From Fimbriimonadaceae bacterium (GTDB taxonomy: Bacteria > Armatimonadota > Fimbriimonadia > Fimbriimonadales > Fimbriimonadaceae), in the NCBI GenBank assembly GCA_019187105.1, contig JABAQM010000001.1:2138734-2202733 (forward strand): 64,000 bases of DNA. The letters run 5' to 3'. Shown here piece after piece: positions 25,397 through 34,089 of this stretch. A model generated the notes under the pieces. It did no database searches. It was given only the letters and a program-made list of their open reading frames with translations, and had not been told where the DNA came from. Position 1 is the stretch's first letter. The number at the start of each line of letters is the position of its first letter. The position numbers were made by a program, and so were the translations under genes.

Positions 25397-26431
25397 GTGA
25401 AGGCGATAGCCAAGACACGGCCTGCCCCGGGGATCGAGATTATCGATGTGGAGGAGCCCCAGATCAGGCCCGGTTGCGTGAAAATCAGGATCGAGCGAGG
25501 CTCGGTTTGCGGCACAGATCTCCACATCTACAATTGGGACTCCTGGTCCAGCAATCGGATCAAGCCGCCCCGCGTCATCGGCCACGAGTTCTGCGGGACC
25601 GTCGTCGAGGTTGGTGAGGGCGTTCAGGAGCGCAAGGTCGGCGACTTTATCAGCAGCGAGTCCCATATCGTGTGCGGCAAGTGCGTCCAATGTCTCCACG
25701 GCCAGGCCCATGTCTGTGTGAATACGGTGTTGCTTGGCGTCGACGTCGACGGGGGCTTCAGCCGATTCGCGGTCATTCCGGAGGCTAACGCTCGATTGAA
25801 CGATGAGGTGGTGCCGCGGAACGTGGCAAGCATGCAAGACGCGCTCGGCAATGCGGTCCACACGGTTATGGCCGGTCCCGTCGAGGGCAGAACCATCCTG
25901 ATAACCGGGCTTGGGCCGATCGGCCTTTTTGCCATCCCGATTTGCAAGATTCTCGGCGCAAAGCGCGTTATCGGCACCGAGATCAGCCCGTATCGAATTT
26001 GTCTGGCCGAAGCGTGCGGCATCGATATCGTCATCAACCCGAACAAAGAGGACGTTGGCGTCGCCCTCGCTCGGCTGGCTCCAGGCGGAGTCGATGCAAC
26101 CCTGGAGATGTCCGGCCATCCCAGCTCGTTCCAGCTTGCCGTGGACCATACGCGGCCCGGTGGGCGGGTTAGCCTCCTGGGTGTCTATGCCGACGCGCTG
26201 AAGGCGGTCGATGTCAACAAAATCATCTTCAAGGGCCTCGATATCCAGGGCATCATCGGTCGTCGACTGCCAGAGACGTGGGACCAGATGCATTGGCTGC
26301 TGACCGAGAAGAAGCTGGACGTCTCACCGGTTATCACCCACGAGATGCCGTTCTGGAACGTGCGCGAGGTGATGGACCTGATGAAGCGTGGGGAAGCGGG
26401 CAAGATCGTATTGAATTTCGAGGAAGCCTGA
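25397..26431 (+). CDS. tdh: L-threonine 3-dehydrogenase
   Basis: Zinc-dependent medium-chain dehydrogenase that oxidises threonine to 2-amino-3-ketobutyrate. Starting at GTG 25397 gives 344 residues (E. coli Tdh has 341) and puts the ligands at Cys38 (CGTDLHIYNWD), His63 and Glu64 (IGHEFCG), with structural zinc cysteines 93, 96, 99 and 107. NAD fold: GLGPIGLFAIPICKILG. C-terminal ETWDQMHWLL and SPVITHEM match Tdh. An ATG at 25259 would add 46 unrelated residues. The usual partner kbl is not adjacent. Confidence 0.92.
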   Translation: MKAIAKTRPAPGIEIIDVEEPQIRPGCVKIRIERGSVCGTDLHIYNWDSWSSNRIKPPRVIGHEFCGTVVEVGEGVQERKVGDFISSESHIVCGKCVQCLHGQAHVCVNTVLLGVDVDGGFSRFAVIPEANARLNDEVVPRNVASMQDALGNAVHTVMAGPVEGRTILITGLGPIGLFAIPICKILGAKRVIGTEISPYRICLAEACGIDIVINPNKEDVGVALARLAPGGVDATLEMSGHPSSFQLAVDHTRPGGRVSLLGVYADALKAVDVNKIIFKGLDIQGIIGRRLPETWDQMHWLLTEKKLDVSPVITHEMPFWNVREVMDLMKRGEAGKIVLNFEEA

Positions 26432-26515
26432 GCGTCGAGTTCGGCGCGCCACTCACGGCCACCTCCAGAAGTCGGGCCGTGGTACCCGAGTTCCGGTCTC
26501 CAAATACCCCGCAGG

Positions 26516-26521
26516 TACACT
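26516..26521 (+). promoter_or_regulatory. Candidate -10 element of the TPR gene
   Basis: TACACT ends 9 nt before the ATG at 26531, the same hexamer as upstream of tdh; GCAGG in the gap is a poor ribosome site. Confidence 0.4.
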
Positions 26522-26530
26522 GCAGGCCCT

Positions 26531-28384
26531 ATGACCATTGCCGTGCTGCCCTTTAACGCTGGGCCAAAGACCAATCCCGCGCTCGCGCGACAGTTCACGA
26601 ATTTCGCGTGCGAGATCGTGCGGCAGCACACCGATGCCGAGCTTCAGCAAGTTGCCTACCTAGCTCAGCTTGAGAATGCGCCTGGACGAATGGTGTTCGT
26701 CAATCCTTCCGAGCAGATTAACGAGAATCAGCTCATCGAGGAGATGTTCCGGCAATCCAATGCGCAGCATGCTATCGATGGCTTGCTGGTGGCTCATGAA
26801 GATGGTCGCCTCAATATGACGGTGCGGACGTTCAAAGACCAGGAGGCCACGCCCGCCCAGGACGTTCAGCAGGAATTCACGTCCGGCGAACTGTTTGCGG
26901 GATTGCGGAACGTCGTCAAAATCCTGGCCGACTTGGCCGGCGCCAAGCTGCCGGATGACTATAACGAAGACATCAATCTCTTTGGAACCACCGATCCACA
27001 GGCGATGTCGCATTTTCTGCAAGGGTACGACACGCTGCAATACATCGAGAAGACCCAAGGCCAGGTTGCCCCGGATTTCAACCCGCACATTGGAATGGCT
27101 TCGTTGTTGCAGGCCATTCGTTCCGATGCCGAATGGGAGGGGCCGTATCTGGCCCTCGTGAATCTGTGCCGTCTCTGCGTTACTTCACGAATTGGTAATG
27201 CGGACGAGATCGACAAGATTCTCACCGAGCTCAACACGATCGTTCCGGACGATTGGCGGGGCATCTACTCCCAGGCCGAGCTTCAGGCGGCGATGGGCAA
27301 TAACGCCAAGGCAGCCGATCTATTCGAGAAGTGCCTTCAGTACGAGGTGAACGAGTCTGGAATCTACACCCGGCTGGGCCTCGCTCAGATGGCGGCCGGG
27401 ATGCCGGTCAATGCCGAGCGCAACTTGCGAAAGGCGATCGAGCTCGAAGCGGAGGACAAGCCGTCCCTTGACATCCTGGGCCAGGTCCTTGCGCAAACCG
27501 GTCGAATTCACGAGCTTCCGCCGATGTGGAAAGAGATCGTCGACAAGTTTCCGCAAAACGCCTCGGCAAGAGCAAAATACGCAATTGCCCTCGTGCATGC
27601 CGGAAAGTTCGACGAAGGAGTCAAGGAATTCGAGCGAGGAATTGCCGAGGTACCCGAGCACCTTGAGATCAAACGGGCCTACGCACCGATCCTGGCTGGT
27701 CGCGACGAGGCCACTCGGGAGGACCTGGATAAGGCGCTTGACTTTTACGAGGATTCTCTCGACGAGTCGCCGGCTGACGTGCAGCTGCTGCTCGAATACG
27801 CCCAGACCTTGCAGCGAGCGGAGCGGACTTTCGAGGTTCCAAAGGTTCTCAACGATGTGCTTTCCGCAAACCCCGATCCAAACACTCGCGCCAACGTCCA
27901 GGCGTGGAAGCTGGAGATCGAGCAGGAGAAACGGGTTGAAGCCGTTAAGGTCGCCAACGACAAGCTTGTGGACGGAGATCCGGCCGGAGCCCTCGATGCC
28001 CTCAAGCCGGTCAAGAACTGGCTCGTGGATTACTGGAAGATGTGGGCGATCATGGCCACAGCCCAGAACCAGCTTGGCCAACACAAGGAAGCCGAGGAGA
28101 CCAGCAACCGGCTGATTCAGCTGTTCCCTGGATGCGAGCCGGCTTACGCCGAGCTTTCGGACGCCCTGCTGGGACAAGGCAGAGCGGAAGAGGCCTACAA
28201 CGTGCTTCGCTATGCGATCGAGAACGTGGGCCGCACGGTCCCGCTCGGCTTGAAGCTGGCGTTTGCGGCAAAGAACCTCGGCAAGGCAGACGAAGCAAAG
28301 ATGATTGGACGCCAGATCCGCGAGTCGATCGGCGGCGATATCGATCCGAATCTCGACCAAGTGCTGCGTCAGCTGGAAGCCTAA
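26531..28384 (+). CDS. Large TPR-repeat protein
   Basis: 617 residues. The first 150 resemble the TolB-like alpha/beta domain found before TPR arrays (MTIAVLPFN, IDGLLVAHEDGRLNMTVRTF); the rest is a tetratricopeptide solenoid, for example AAMGNNAKAADLFEKCLQYE, ALVHAGKFDEGVKEFERGI and LGQHKEAEETSNRLIQLFP. There is no signal peptide or membrane helix, so it is probably cytoplasmic. The function is unknown; protein-protein scaffolding is likely. It is followed after 33 nt by the DUF4139 gene, which has its own promoter-like hexamer. Confidence 0.75.
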   Translation: MTIAVLPFNAGPKTNPALARQFTNFACEIVRQHTDAELQQVAYLAQLENAPGRMVFVNPSEQINENQLIEEMFRQSNAQHAIDGLLVAHEDGRLNMTVRTFKDQEATPAQDVQQEFTSGELFAGLRNVVKILADLAGAKLPDDYNEDINLFGTTDPQAMSHFLQGYDTLQYIEKTQGQVAPDFNPHIGMASLLQAIRSDAEWEGPYLALVNLCRLCVTSRIGNADEIDKILTELNTIVPDDWRGIYSQAELQAAMGNNAKAADLFEKCLQYEVNESGIYTRLGLAQMAAGMPVNAERNLRKAIELEAEDKPSLDILGQVLAQTGRIHELPPMWKEIVDKFPQNASARAKYAIALVHAGKFDEGVKEFERGIAEVPEHLEIKRAYAPILAGRDEATREDLDKALDFYEDSLDESPADVQLLLEYAQTLQRAERTFEVPKVLNDVLSANPDPNTRANVQAWKLEIEQEKRVEAVKVANDKLVDGDPAGALDALKPVKNWLVDYWKMWAIMATAQNQLGQHKEAEETSNRLIQLFPGCEPAYAELSDALLGQGRAEEAYNVLRYAIENVGRTVPLGLKLAFAAKNLGKADEAKMIGRQIRESIGGDIDPNLDQVLRQLEA

Positions 28385-28405
28385 CCGAGCCAGAACCCTT
28401 TCTGA

Positions 28406-28411
28406 TAAGCT
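28406..28411 (+). promoter_or_regulatory. Candidate -10 element of the DUF4139 gene
   Basis: TAAGCT ends 6 nt before the ATG at 28418; the gap CGTTTC is pyrimidine-rich and cannot act as a ribosome site. Confidence 0.45.
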
Positions 28412-28417
28412 CGTTTC

Positions 28418-29881
28418 ATGGTGTTGCTTGCGGTTCTGACTTCGCTCGCCATCCAGCAGCGCAGCCTTACCTTTGAGACCTCGCTGAAGAGCGTGGCCAT
28501 TTTTCGCGATGGCTTTGGATACTACGTCCGCGAAGGACAGGTCAAGCTGGAAAACGGCTGGGCGACAACCAATTTCGTCCCCGCAGCCGTTCGTGGAACG
28601 ATTTACTTTTATACGCTCGACAAGGGCGATCGGATCGACACGGTCATCACAACAAAGGACAATCGGCTTGAATTCGGCAGTCCAGCGGAGTTAAGAACCA
28701 AGCTTAGCGACAAGATCGGGCTGCGGCTCGTCGTGACCACCAGCAGCGGTCAGCGTTTCGAGGGAGAACTGGCCAAGCTGCTGGACGATATGCTTCTCCT
28801 GCAGGTCGGACAAGGCTATAGCGCGGTTCCGTACGCCCAGATCGCAGCGATCAGCCTGCCCGGATTTCCCGTCAAATTGAAGATCGATGGCAAAGATCCC
28901 AATAAGCTAACGCGATTGGGTGTCGCATATTTGCAGGACGGCATTCGCTGGGAGCCGAGCTACGTTCTCAACGTCAGTGGATCGACCGCCAACTTGCAGT
29001 TACGGGCAACCCTTCACAACACCACCGAAAGCCTGAGCAAGAGTGAGGTGCTTTTCGTCGTCGGTTCGCCGTTTGTTTCGAACCGTGGCATTCCGGACAT
29101 CTTTGGCACGAGCGCTGTGCCCGTCGACGCGAACAAGGGCGTCGAAGCTCCTGCCGCAAAGTCTCCTGAGCGGCCGGGAACGGCGGAGTCCGGTGGCAGC
29201 GCGGCCCCGCCACCAATGGCAGCGATCGCCGGTGAAGAGGCGGGCGAGCTTTATTTCTATCGAAAGCCCAACCTGTCGCTGGCCACGAACGATATCGCGA
29301 TGGTTTCGATCTTCCAGCAGGACGTGCCGATTTCTCCTTCGTTCGACTGGAATGCAGACGGTGAAGAGGTGATCTATCTTCTTAATATCAAGAACGTGAC
29401 GAAGCAGCCGCTCACCACGGGGCCTGTTTTCGTCATCGAGGACGGCAAAGCGGTCGGACAGGAAACCATACGATATACGCCTGCCGAGGGCTCTGCCGAG
29501 CTGCGCCTGTCGAGGGGTATCGGGCTTCGAGTGGAGAAAACGGAAGCCGAGCAGAAGCGGGGATCCGCCGTTCGCATCGGCCGGTCCGACTTCGTGCCGG
29601 TGACGCTAAAGGGGACCCTGTCGATAACCAACTTTCGGACGACTGCCGCCGAGGTTCGCGTGACCAAGACGGTGCGCGGCAAGGTGGTTTCGCAGTCACA
29701 TGGCGGGACCATTCGCAACACCCAGACCTTGTCCGGCGAAGTGAATCCGATCAACGACCTCCTTTGGAAGGTGAAGCTCACACCGGGAGAAACGGTCTCG
29801 ATAACCTACAACTTCGAGACCTTGATGTTCAGCGATCGTTCGGGTACTCCGCCGGTGCCCGAGAAGCCGGACGGCGGATAA
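28418..29881 (+). CDS. DUF4139 domain protein, secreted or membrane-associated
   Basis: 487 residues. The N terminus (MVLLAVLTSLAIQQRSL) is a short signal-like segment. The central and C-terminal parts match DUF4139 architecture: VAYLQDGIRWEPSYVLNVSGS, then LRATLHNTTESLSKSEVLFVVGSP, then long beta-rich stretches ending VSITYNFETLMFS. A Pro/Ala/Gly-rich linker sits near residues 240-270. Biochemical function of the family is unknown. The next gene starts 1 nt after the stop, so they form an operon with the BNR-repeat protein. Confidence 0.75.
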   Translation: MVLLAVLTSLAIQQRSLTFETSLKSVAIFRDGFGYYVREGQVKLENGWATTNFVPAAVRGTIYFYTLDKGDRIDTVITTKDNRLEFGSPAELRTKLSDKIGLRLVVTTSSGQRFEGELAKLLDDMLLLQVGQGYSAVPYAQIAAISLPGFPVKLKIDGKDPNKLTRLGVAYLQDGIRWEPSYVLNVSGSTANLQLRATLHNTTESLSKSEVLFVVGSPFVSNRGIPDIFGTSAVPVDANKGVEAPAAKSPERPGTAESGGSAAPPPMAAIAGEEAGELYFYRKPNLSLATNDIAMVSIFQQDVPISPSFDWNADGEEVIYLLNIKNVTKQPLTTGPVFVIEDGKAVGQETIRYTPAEGSAELRLSRGIGLRVEKTEAEQKRGSAVRIGRSDFVPVTLKGTLSITNFRTTAAEVRVTKTVRGKVVSQSHGGTIRNTQTLSGEVNPINDLLWKVKLTPGETVSITYNFETLMFSDRSGTPPVPEKPDGG

Positions 29882-29882
29882 C

Positions 29883-32060
29883 TTGAGGTGGGTCGGTCAT
29901 TGCCTGCGAGCCGGCGTTTGCGCTGGCCTCCTACTGGTTGCTGGTGCTTTGCCTGCCGGCTCGGAGAGCCTACGAAAGACAGGGCTTGTCAGCCGTGATC
30001 TTTATAACCAGCGGCAGTCCCAGTTCTCAGATTCGGGCAAGGCCGAGAATCATCTAAGTGCCTTTCAAAGGCTTCAGCGAATGCCGTTGTACCGAGTAGA
30101 GGGCGGAAATGGCCCGCAATGGGTGGAGATCGGGCCAAGAACCATTCGGTCGGGTTGGGGCGGTATGGACAATGCGGGTCGGATGACGGCCATCGTCGTA
30201 CATCCGCATAGCCGGCAGATCGTTTATGCGGCGGCGGCATCTGGCGGCATCTGGAAATCGGAAGACTTTTGCCGAACGTGGCGTCCAATCGCCGACGATC
30301 TGGCGAGCTTGTCTTACGGTGCGTTGGCCATCGATCCCACCAACCCCCAGGTCATGTACGCCGGCACCGGCGAGCCACACTACTCGTTCGACAGCTTTCC
30401 GGGCGTTGGCATCCACCGCACGCGGAACGGTGGCGAGACGTGGGAGCTGATCGGGTCTGAGACCTTCGCGGGGCATTGCTTCACGCGGCTTATCTGCCAT
30501 CCCAGCCGACCGGGGTTCATTTACGCCAGCACCACCGGTGGCGTTTATCGGAGCACCGATGGCGGAGCCCGTTGGGTTAGGTTGCTCTCGGGCGCTGCCA
30601 GTGACCTCATCATCGATCCACGGTCACCCGACACGCTTATAGCCGCACTGGGCGTTCCGTGGGGGAGCCCTGTCAACGGGTTGTACAAGACGCGCGACGC
30701 CGGCCAGCAGTGGACACGGTTGACCAAAGAATTGCCGGCTAACGGCTGGCAGATGGGACGAATCCAGATGGACCTTTGCCGAGCATATCCGAACGTGGTT
30801 TATGCCTCGGTCTATGGGTCGTTTGGAGCCCTAATCGGTATTTACAGGTCATCGGATTTCGGCGAATCATGGCTGCGGCTCCCGAACGCCCTCGACTACG
30901 GAGGAGGACAGGCTTGGTACGACAACTATCTAACGGTTAGCCCGACGAACCCCAATGTCGTTTTCGCGGGCGGAACGAGCACCTTTCGAACGGTCGACGG
31001 TGGCGCGAGTTGGGAGGACAACACGCGTTCCTACGCAGGTGGCCCCGTTCATCCTGACCATCATACGATGACCTTCGATCCACACGACACCCAGACCGTC
31101 TATATGGGCGGCGACGGGGGCATCTTCCGGTCGCGCGACCTGGGTGGAACGTGGGAATCCGTTTCTGCCGGCCTCGGTACCGTTCAGTTCCAGTACGTGG
31201 ATGTCCATCCTACGGATAGTTCGATAGCTTACGGTGGAACTCAGGATAACGGGACCAACAAGTTCACCGGTTCGCAGGACTGGAACCACATTTTTAGCGG
31301 TGATGGCGGCGTCACGCGGGTCAATTGGAAGCAGCCAGAGGTGGTCTATACGGAATACGTCAACCTCAGCATCTTCAAATCAAACGATGGCGGCAGGAGC
31401 TGGCGCTATGCGGTGAATGGGATCGATCTCGGGGAGGGGGCGCTCTTCTATGCCCCCTATAATCTGGACCCGAGCAATCCGGACATCCTCGTTGCCGGTA
31501 CGCAAAGCGTTTGGCGGTCAACGGATGGCGCCGATTCATGGAAGCGCGCAAGCCCTCCGTTGGGCGGGTTGGTATCGGCGATCTCCATCGCCCCTAACAA
31601 CAGCGCCGTCATTTACGCTGGTACCACGAGCGGCGCGGTTTGGGTCACCGCCGATACCGGAAAGACCTGGTTCGATATCACTGCGCGCTTGCCACGCGCT
31701 TACATCGGCGACTTCGCAATCGACCCGCGGAACGCTCGCCACGTTTATATGACTCAGGTCGGTTGGGGTGGCAACCGGATTTGGGAAACAACCGACGCGG
31801 GCGCCACATGGACGGCGATGGGGGATGGACTTCCAGGGGTACCCATTAGAGCCGCCGCCCTCCATCCCCGAAATCCGGAAACTATCTTCCTGGGTACCGA
31901 AATGGGGGTCTATATTTCAACAGAGGGCGGCAGGAACTGGCGCCGCTTTGGTTCCGGACTCCCGAACGCCCCGGTTTTCTCGCTCGTCGTCAACGGTGTG
32001 ACCGGCTACGTTACCGTCGGTACTCACGGTCGAGGCGCTTGGCGCGCTCGCCTGCCGTAG
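29883..32060 (+). CDS. Secreted BNR/Asp-box repeat beta-propeller protein
   Basis: 725 residues. The start is TTG 29883 directly after the DUF4139 stop, giving a signal peptide (LRAGVCAGLLLVAGALPAGS). Twelve Asp-box-like motifs of form S/T-x-D-x-G-x-T-W are visible, e.g. TRNGGETWELI, STDGGARWVRL, SSDFGESWLRL, SNDGGRSWRYA, TTDAGATWTAM, spaced 45-70 residues, each followed by NPxxVYAG-type strands. This is the sortilin/xyloglucanase-like propeller fold (GH74/VPS10 type). Catalytic Asp pairs of GH74 cannot be assigned by eye; an enzymatic or adhesive role is open. Confidence 0.82.
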   Translation: MRWVGHCLRAGVCAGLLLVAGALPAGSESLRKTGLVSRDLYNQRQSQFSDSGKAENHLSAFQRLQRMPLYRVEGGNGPQWVEIGPRTIRSGWGGMDNAGRMTAIVVHPHSRQIVYAAAASGGIWKSEDFCRTWRPIADDLASLSYGALAIDPTNPQVMYAGTGEPHYSFDSFPGVGIHRTRNGGETWELIGSETFAGHCFTRLICHPSRPGFIYASTTGGVYRSTDGGARWVRLLSGAASDLIIDPRSPDTLIAALGVPWGSPVNGLYKTRDAGQQWTRLTKELPANGWQMGRIQMDLCRAYPNVVYASVYGSFGALIGIYRSSDFGESWLRLPNALDYGGGQAWYDNYLTVSPTNPNVVFAGGTSTFRTVDGGASWEDNTRSYAGGPVHPDHHTMTFDPHDTQTVYMGGDGGIFRSRDLGGTWESVSAGLGTVQFQYVDVHPTDSSIAYGGTQDNGTNKFTGSQDWNHIFSGDGGVTRVNWKQPEVVYTEYVNLSIFKSNDGGRSWRYAVNGIDLGEGALFYAPYNLDPSNPDILVAGTQSVWRSTDGADSWKRASPPLGGLVSAISIAPNNSAVIYAGTTSGAVWVTADTGKTWFDITARLPRAYIGDFAIDPRNARHVYMTQVGWGGNRIWETTDAGATWTAMGDGLPGVPIRAAALHPRNPETIFLGTEMGVYISTEGGRNWRRFGSGLPNAPVFSLVVNGVTGYVTVGTHGRGAWRARLP

Positions 32061-32211
32061 ACCGCCTCAATGGGATGGCCGATGCCAGATTCTTCAGCAG
32101 TCGGCGTCTTTATCGAAAGGAACTTTGCGGCTGGGGCTAGGCGGGAAGGTAAGGAAGTCGTTAGAGTGATGTTAAGAAGGTGCCGAGGCTACCGGCCATA
32201 CTGGAGGTCCA

Positions 32212-33303
32212 ATGTCGTCCGGTGAACCGACGACAGTTTCCGCCGATGGTCAGCCGATAACCCACGATCCGGATGACCAGTCGATGGTCGAACGCAAACC
32301 CGCGCTGCCCTTCTATGTCGCTGGCATTGGAGCTTCAGCCGGGGGCCTCGAAGCGATGACCGAGCTGTTCGGCAATCTGCCGAACGTCACCGGCATGGCG
32401 TTCGTCGTGGTTTCCCATCTTTCGCCTAAGCATCCAAGTCTGCTGTCGGAGATTTTGGGACGGGCCACGAACATGACCGTCGTTGAAGTTCAGGACGAGC
32501 CTGAGGTTCAGCCAAACACCGTGTATGTCATTCCGCCTGGCCGGGTGATGGTGATGGATCAAGGCAAGCTTTGGCTAACCGACCGGCTGGGCGCCCAGGC
32601 CAACCATAGGCCCATCGACAAGTTCCTGCGCTCCCTTGCCGAGGAGCAACGAAACCACTCGATCGGAGTCATCCTGAGCGGCTCGGCTTCAGACGGGACG
32701 CTCGGTTGCGAAGAGATCAAGGCAATGGGTGGACTCGTTTTTGCCCACGAAGACCGCTCACCGTCCCGCTCGGAGGGAGGCTTGGGTATCGGCCTGACGT
32801 TGGTAAAGAAACTGACCGAAATGCATGGCGGCCGAGTCACCGTTGAAAGCGACGGCGCCGAAAAGGGAAGCACGTTTTCAATCGACCTGCCCGCCGTGCA
32901 ATATGCCCAGAACGCCGTACCCCAAACGGCAGCGGAGGTAACGATGGTTATCCCAAGGAAGATCGTCATCATCGATGACAATCTCGACGCGGCGAACGTG
33001 ATGTCGCGTCTTTTGGAGGTCTCGGGCCACCATGTCACGACGATTCACGACAGCGCCTCGGTCCAGGAGGCCATCCGGACCAGCGGCGCGGACATCGCCA
33101 TTCTCGATATTGGGTTGCCTGAAATCGATGGCTTTGTGCTGGCGAAGATGATCCGCAAGGAATTCGGTGACAAGATCCGACTCATTGCCCTAACGGGCTA
33201 CGGCGACGACGCCGACCGGCGTCGGGGTACCGAAGCTGGGTTCGATTACTACTTCACCAAGCCTGTCGACTTCATCGAACTGCGTCGGGCTCTTTTGCCG
33301 TAA
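32212..33303 (+). CDS. CheB methylesterase domain joined to histidine-kinase remnant and receiver domain
   Basis: 363 residues with a good ribosome site (GGAGG before ATG). Residues 34-180 are a CheB-type methylesterase with all three catalytic residues: Ser42 (GIGASAGG), His69 (SHLSPKH) and Asp161 (GSASDGTLG). At about residue 180 the sequence switches directly into the last third of a kinase ATPase domain (SRSEGGLGIGLTLVKKLTEM, 185-204, then ESDGAEKGSTFSIDLP). H-box, N-box and G1 box are missing. Residues 250-363 are a receiver domain with Asp299 in AILDIGLP. This looks like a large CheB/CheR/PAS/kinase/receiver protein that lost its middle in frame. Confidence 0.85.
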   Translation: MSSGEPTTVSADGQPITHDPDDQSMVERKPALPFYVAGIGASAGGLEAMTELFGNLPNVTGMAFVVVSHLSPKHPSLLSEILGRATNMTVVEVQDEPEVQPNTVYVIPPGRVMVMDQGKLWLTDRLGAQANHRPIDKFLRSLAEEQRNHSIGVILSGSASDGTLGCEEIKAMGGLVFAHEDRSPSRSEGGLGIGLTLVKKLTEMHGGRVTVESDGAEKGSTFSIDLPAVQYAQNAVPQTAAEVTMVIPRKIVIIDDNLDAANVMSRLLEVSGHHVTTIHDSASVQEAIRTSGADIAILDIGLPEIDGFVLAKMIRKEFGDKIRLIALTGYGDDADRRRGTEAGFDYYFTKPVDFIELRRALLP

Positions 33304-33327
33304 TAGGTATTATCTTGGTCCCAGCGT

Positions 33328-33403
33328 GGGGATGTAGCTCAGTTGGGAGAGCGGTTCGTTCGCAATGAACAGGTCGTGGGTTCGAATCCCATCATCTCCA
33401 CCA
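33328..33403 (+). tRNA. tRNA-Ala (anticodon CGC)
   Basis: 76 nt folds as a full cloverleaf: acceptor GGGGATG / CATCTCC with the alanine identity pair G3-U70, D-arm GCTC..GAGC, anticodon stem GTTCG / TGAAC with loop TTCGCAA (anticodon CGC at 33361-33363 within the loop), T-arm GTGGG-TTCGAAT-CCCAT. The CCA end is encoded (33401-33403). Confidence 0.97.
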
Positions 33404-33422
33404 TTCCACAGATTTCTCTTTT

Positions 33423-33447
33423 CAGGCCGTTTTCAACGGCCTGTTTT
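33423..33447 (+). terminator. Terminator of the tRNA-Ala gene
   Basis: Stem CAGGCCGTT / AACGGCCTG with loop TTC and trailing TTTT, 20 nt after the tRNA. Confidence 0.9.
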
Positions 33448-33486
33448 GCGGGAGCAAGTCTCCCATGGGACGTGACCGAACTGCCT

Positions 33487-34089
33487 TCAAGTGGACGGCT
33501 CGTCGATATCGGCGAGGACGCCTTCCACGGGGATGGGCATGACTCTGGATAGGTGGTCGCCAATGATAGAGCGTGCGCCCTCGTCGCCGGCCAGTCCAAG
33601 CAGCCGGGTTCGATGGGCGGCGCCGAACAGAATAGGATGCCCGAGGCGATCCGGTTCGGCGGAATAGACGGGGGCGAGGATTGAGTCGGGCGGTGCGGTC
33701 TCAAAGGCGCCAAGCATTTTCTCGATGACTTCGGGTCGGATGCCGGGCATATCGCCCAGTGCGATCAGGTAGCCGTCTGCCGTTCCTGCGGCACGCACTC
33801 CCCAGGCGATCGAGGCACCGAGACCCTTGGCGAAGTCCGGGTTGTGGGCAACTTTGACCCTAGCCCCCCAGTCCCCTGCCTCGGCTTCGCCGGCACCGGG
33901 GGAGACGGCGGCCACGATGAGGTCCGACTGGTGGCCGCTGACAACCATGACTTCGAGGTCGCACGAGACGAGCGCTTCCACCGTCCATCTGACGATAGGT
34001 TTGCCGTGCCAGTCGGCAAGGAGCTTGTTGGCGGCGCCATAGCGGGTCGAGAGGCCGGCGGCGGGAACGATAGCCTTAACGATTCGCAC
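33487..34089 (-). CDS. MobA-like nucleotidyltransferase, probably molybdenum cofactor cytidylyltransferase
   Basis: 200 residues. N-terminal nucleotide loop VPAAGLSTRYGAANKLLADW (8-27) and LGDMPGIRPEVI, where MocA/CoxC-type enzymes carry GDQP or GDMP. Enzymes of this group add CMP to molybdopterin for the xanthine-dehydrogenase family. It is the last gene of the operon 2Fe-2S subunit, Mo subunit, XdhC, this gene, and overlaps xdhC by 14 nt, which supports the cofactor role over other sugar-nucleotide activities. Confidence 0.83.
   Translation of the reverse strand: MRIVKAIVPAAGLSTRYGAANKLLADWHGKPIVRWTVEALVSCDLEVMVVSGHQSDLIVAAVSPGAGEAEAGDWGARVKVAHNPDFAKGLGASIAWGVRAAGTADGYLIALGDMPGIRPEVIEKMLGAFETAPPDSILAPVYSAEPDRLGHPILFGAAHRTRLLGLAGDEGARSIIGDHLSRVMPIPVEGVLADIDEPST

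Noticed and set aside
26435-26530. Weak inverted repeat CACGGCC / GGCCGTG after tdh as a terminator
   Set aside because: Only 7 bp with a 14-base loop and no T-tract.
27320-28360. Open frame of 346 codons antisense to the TPR gene
   Set aside because: The TPR repeats on the plus strand explain the sequence; the antisense product has no features.
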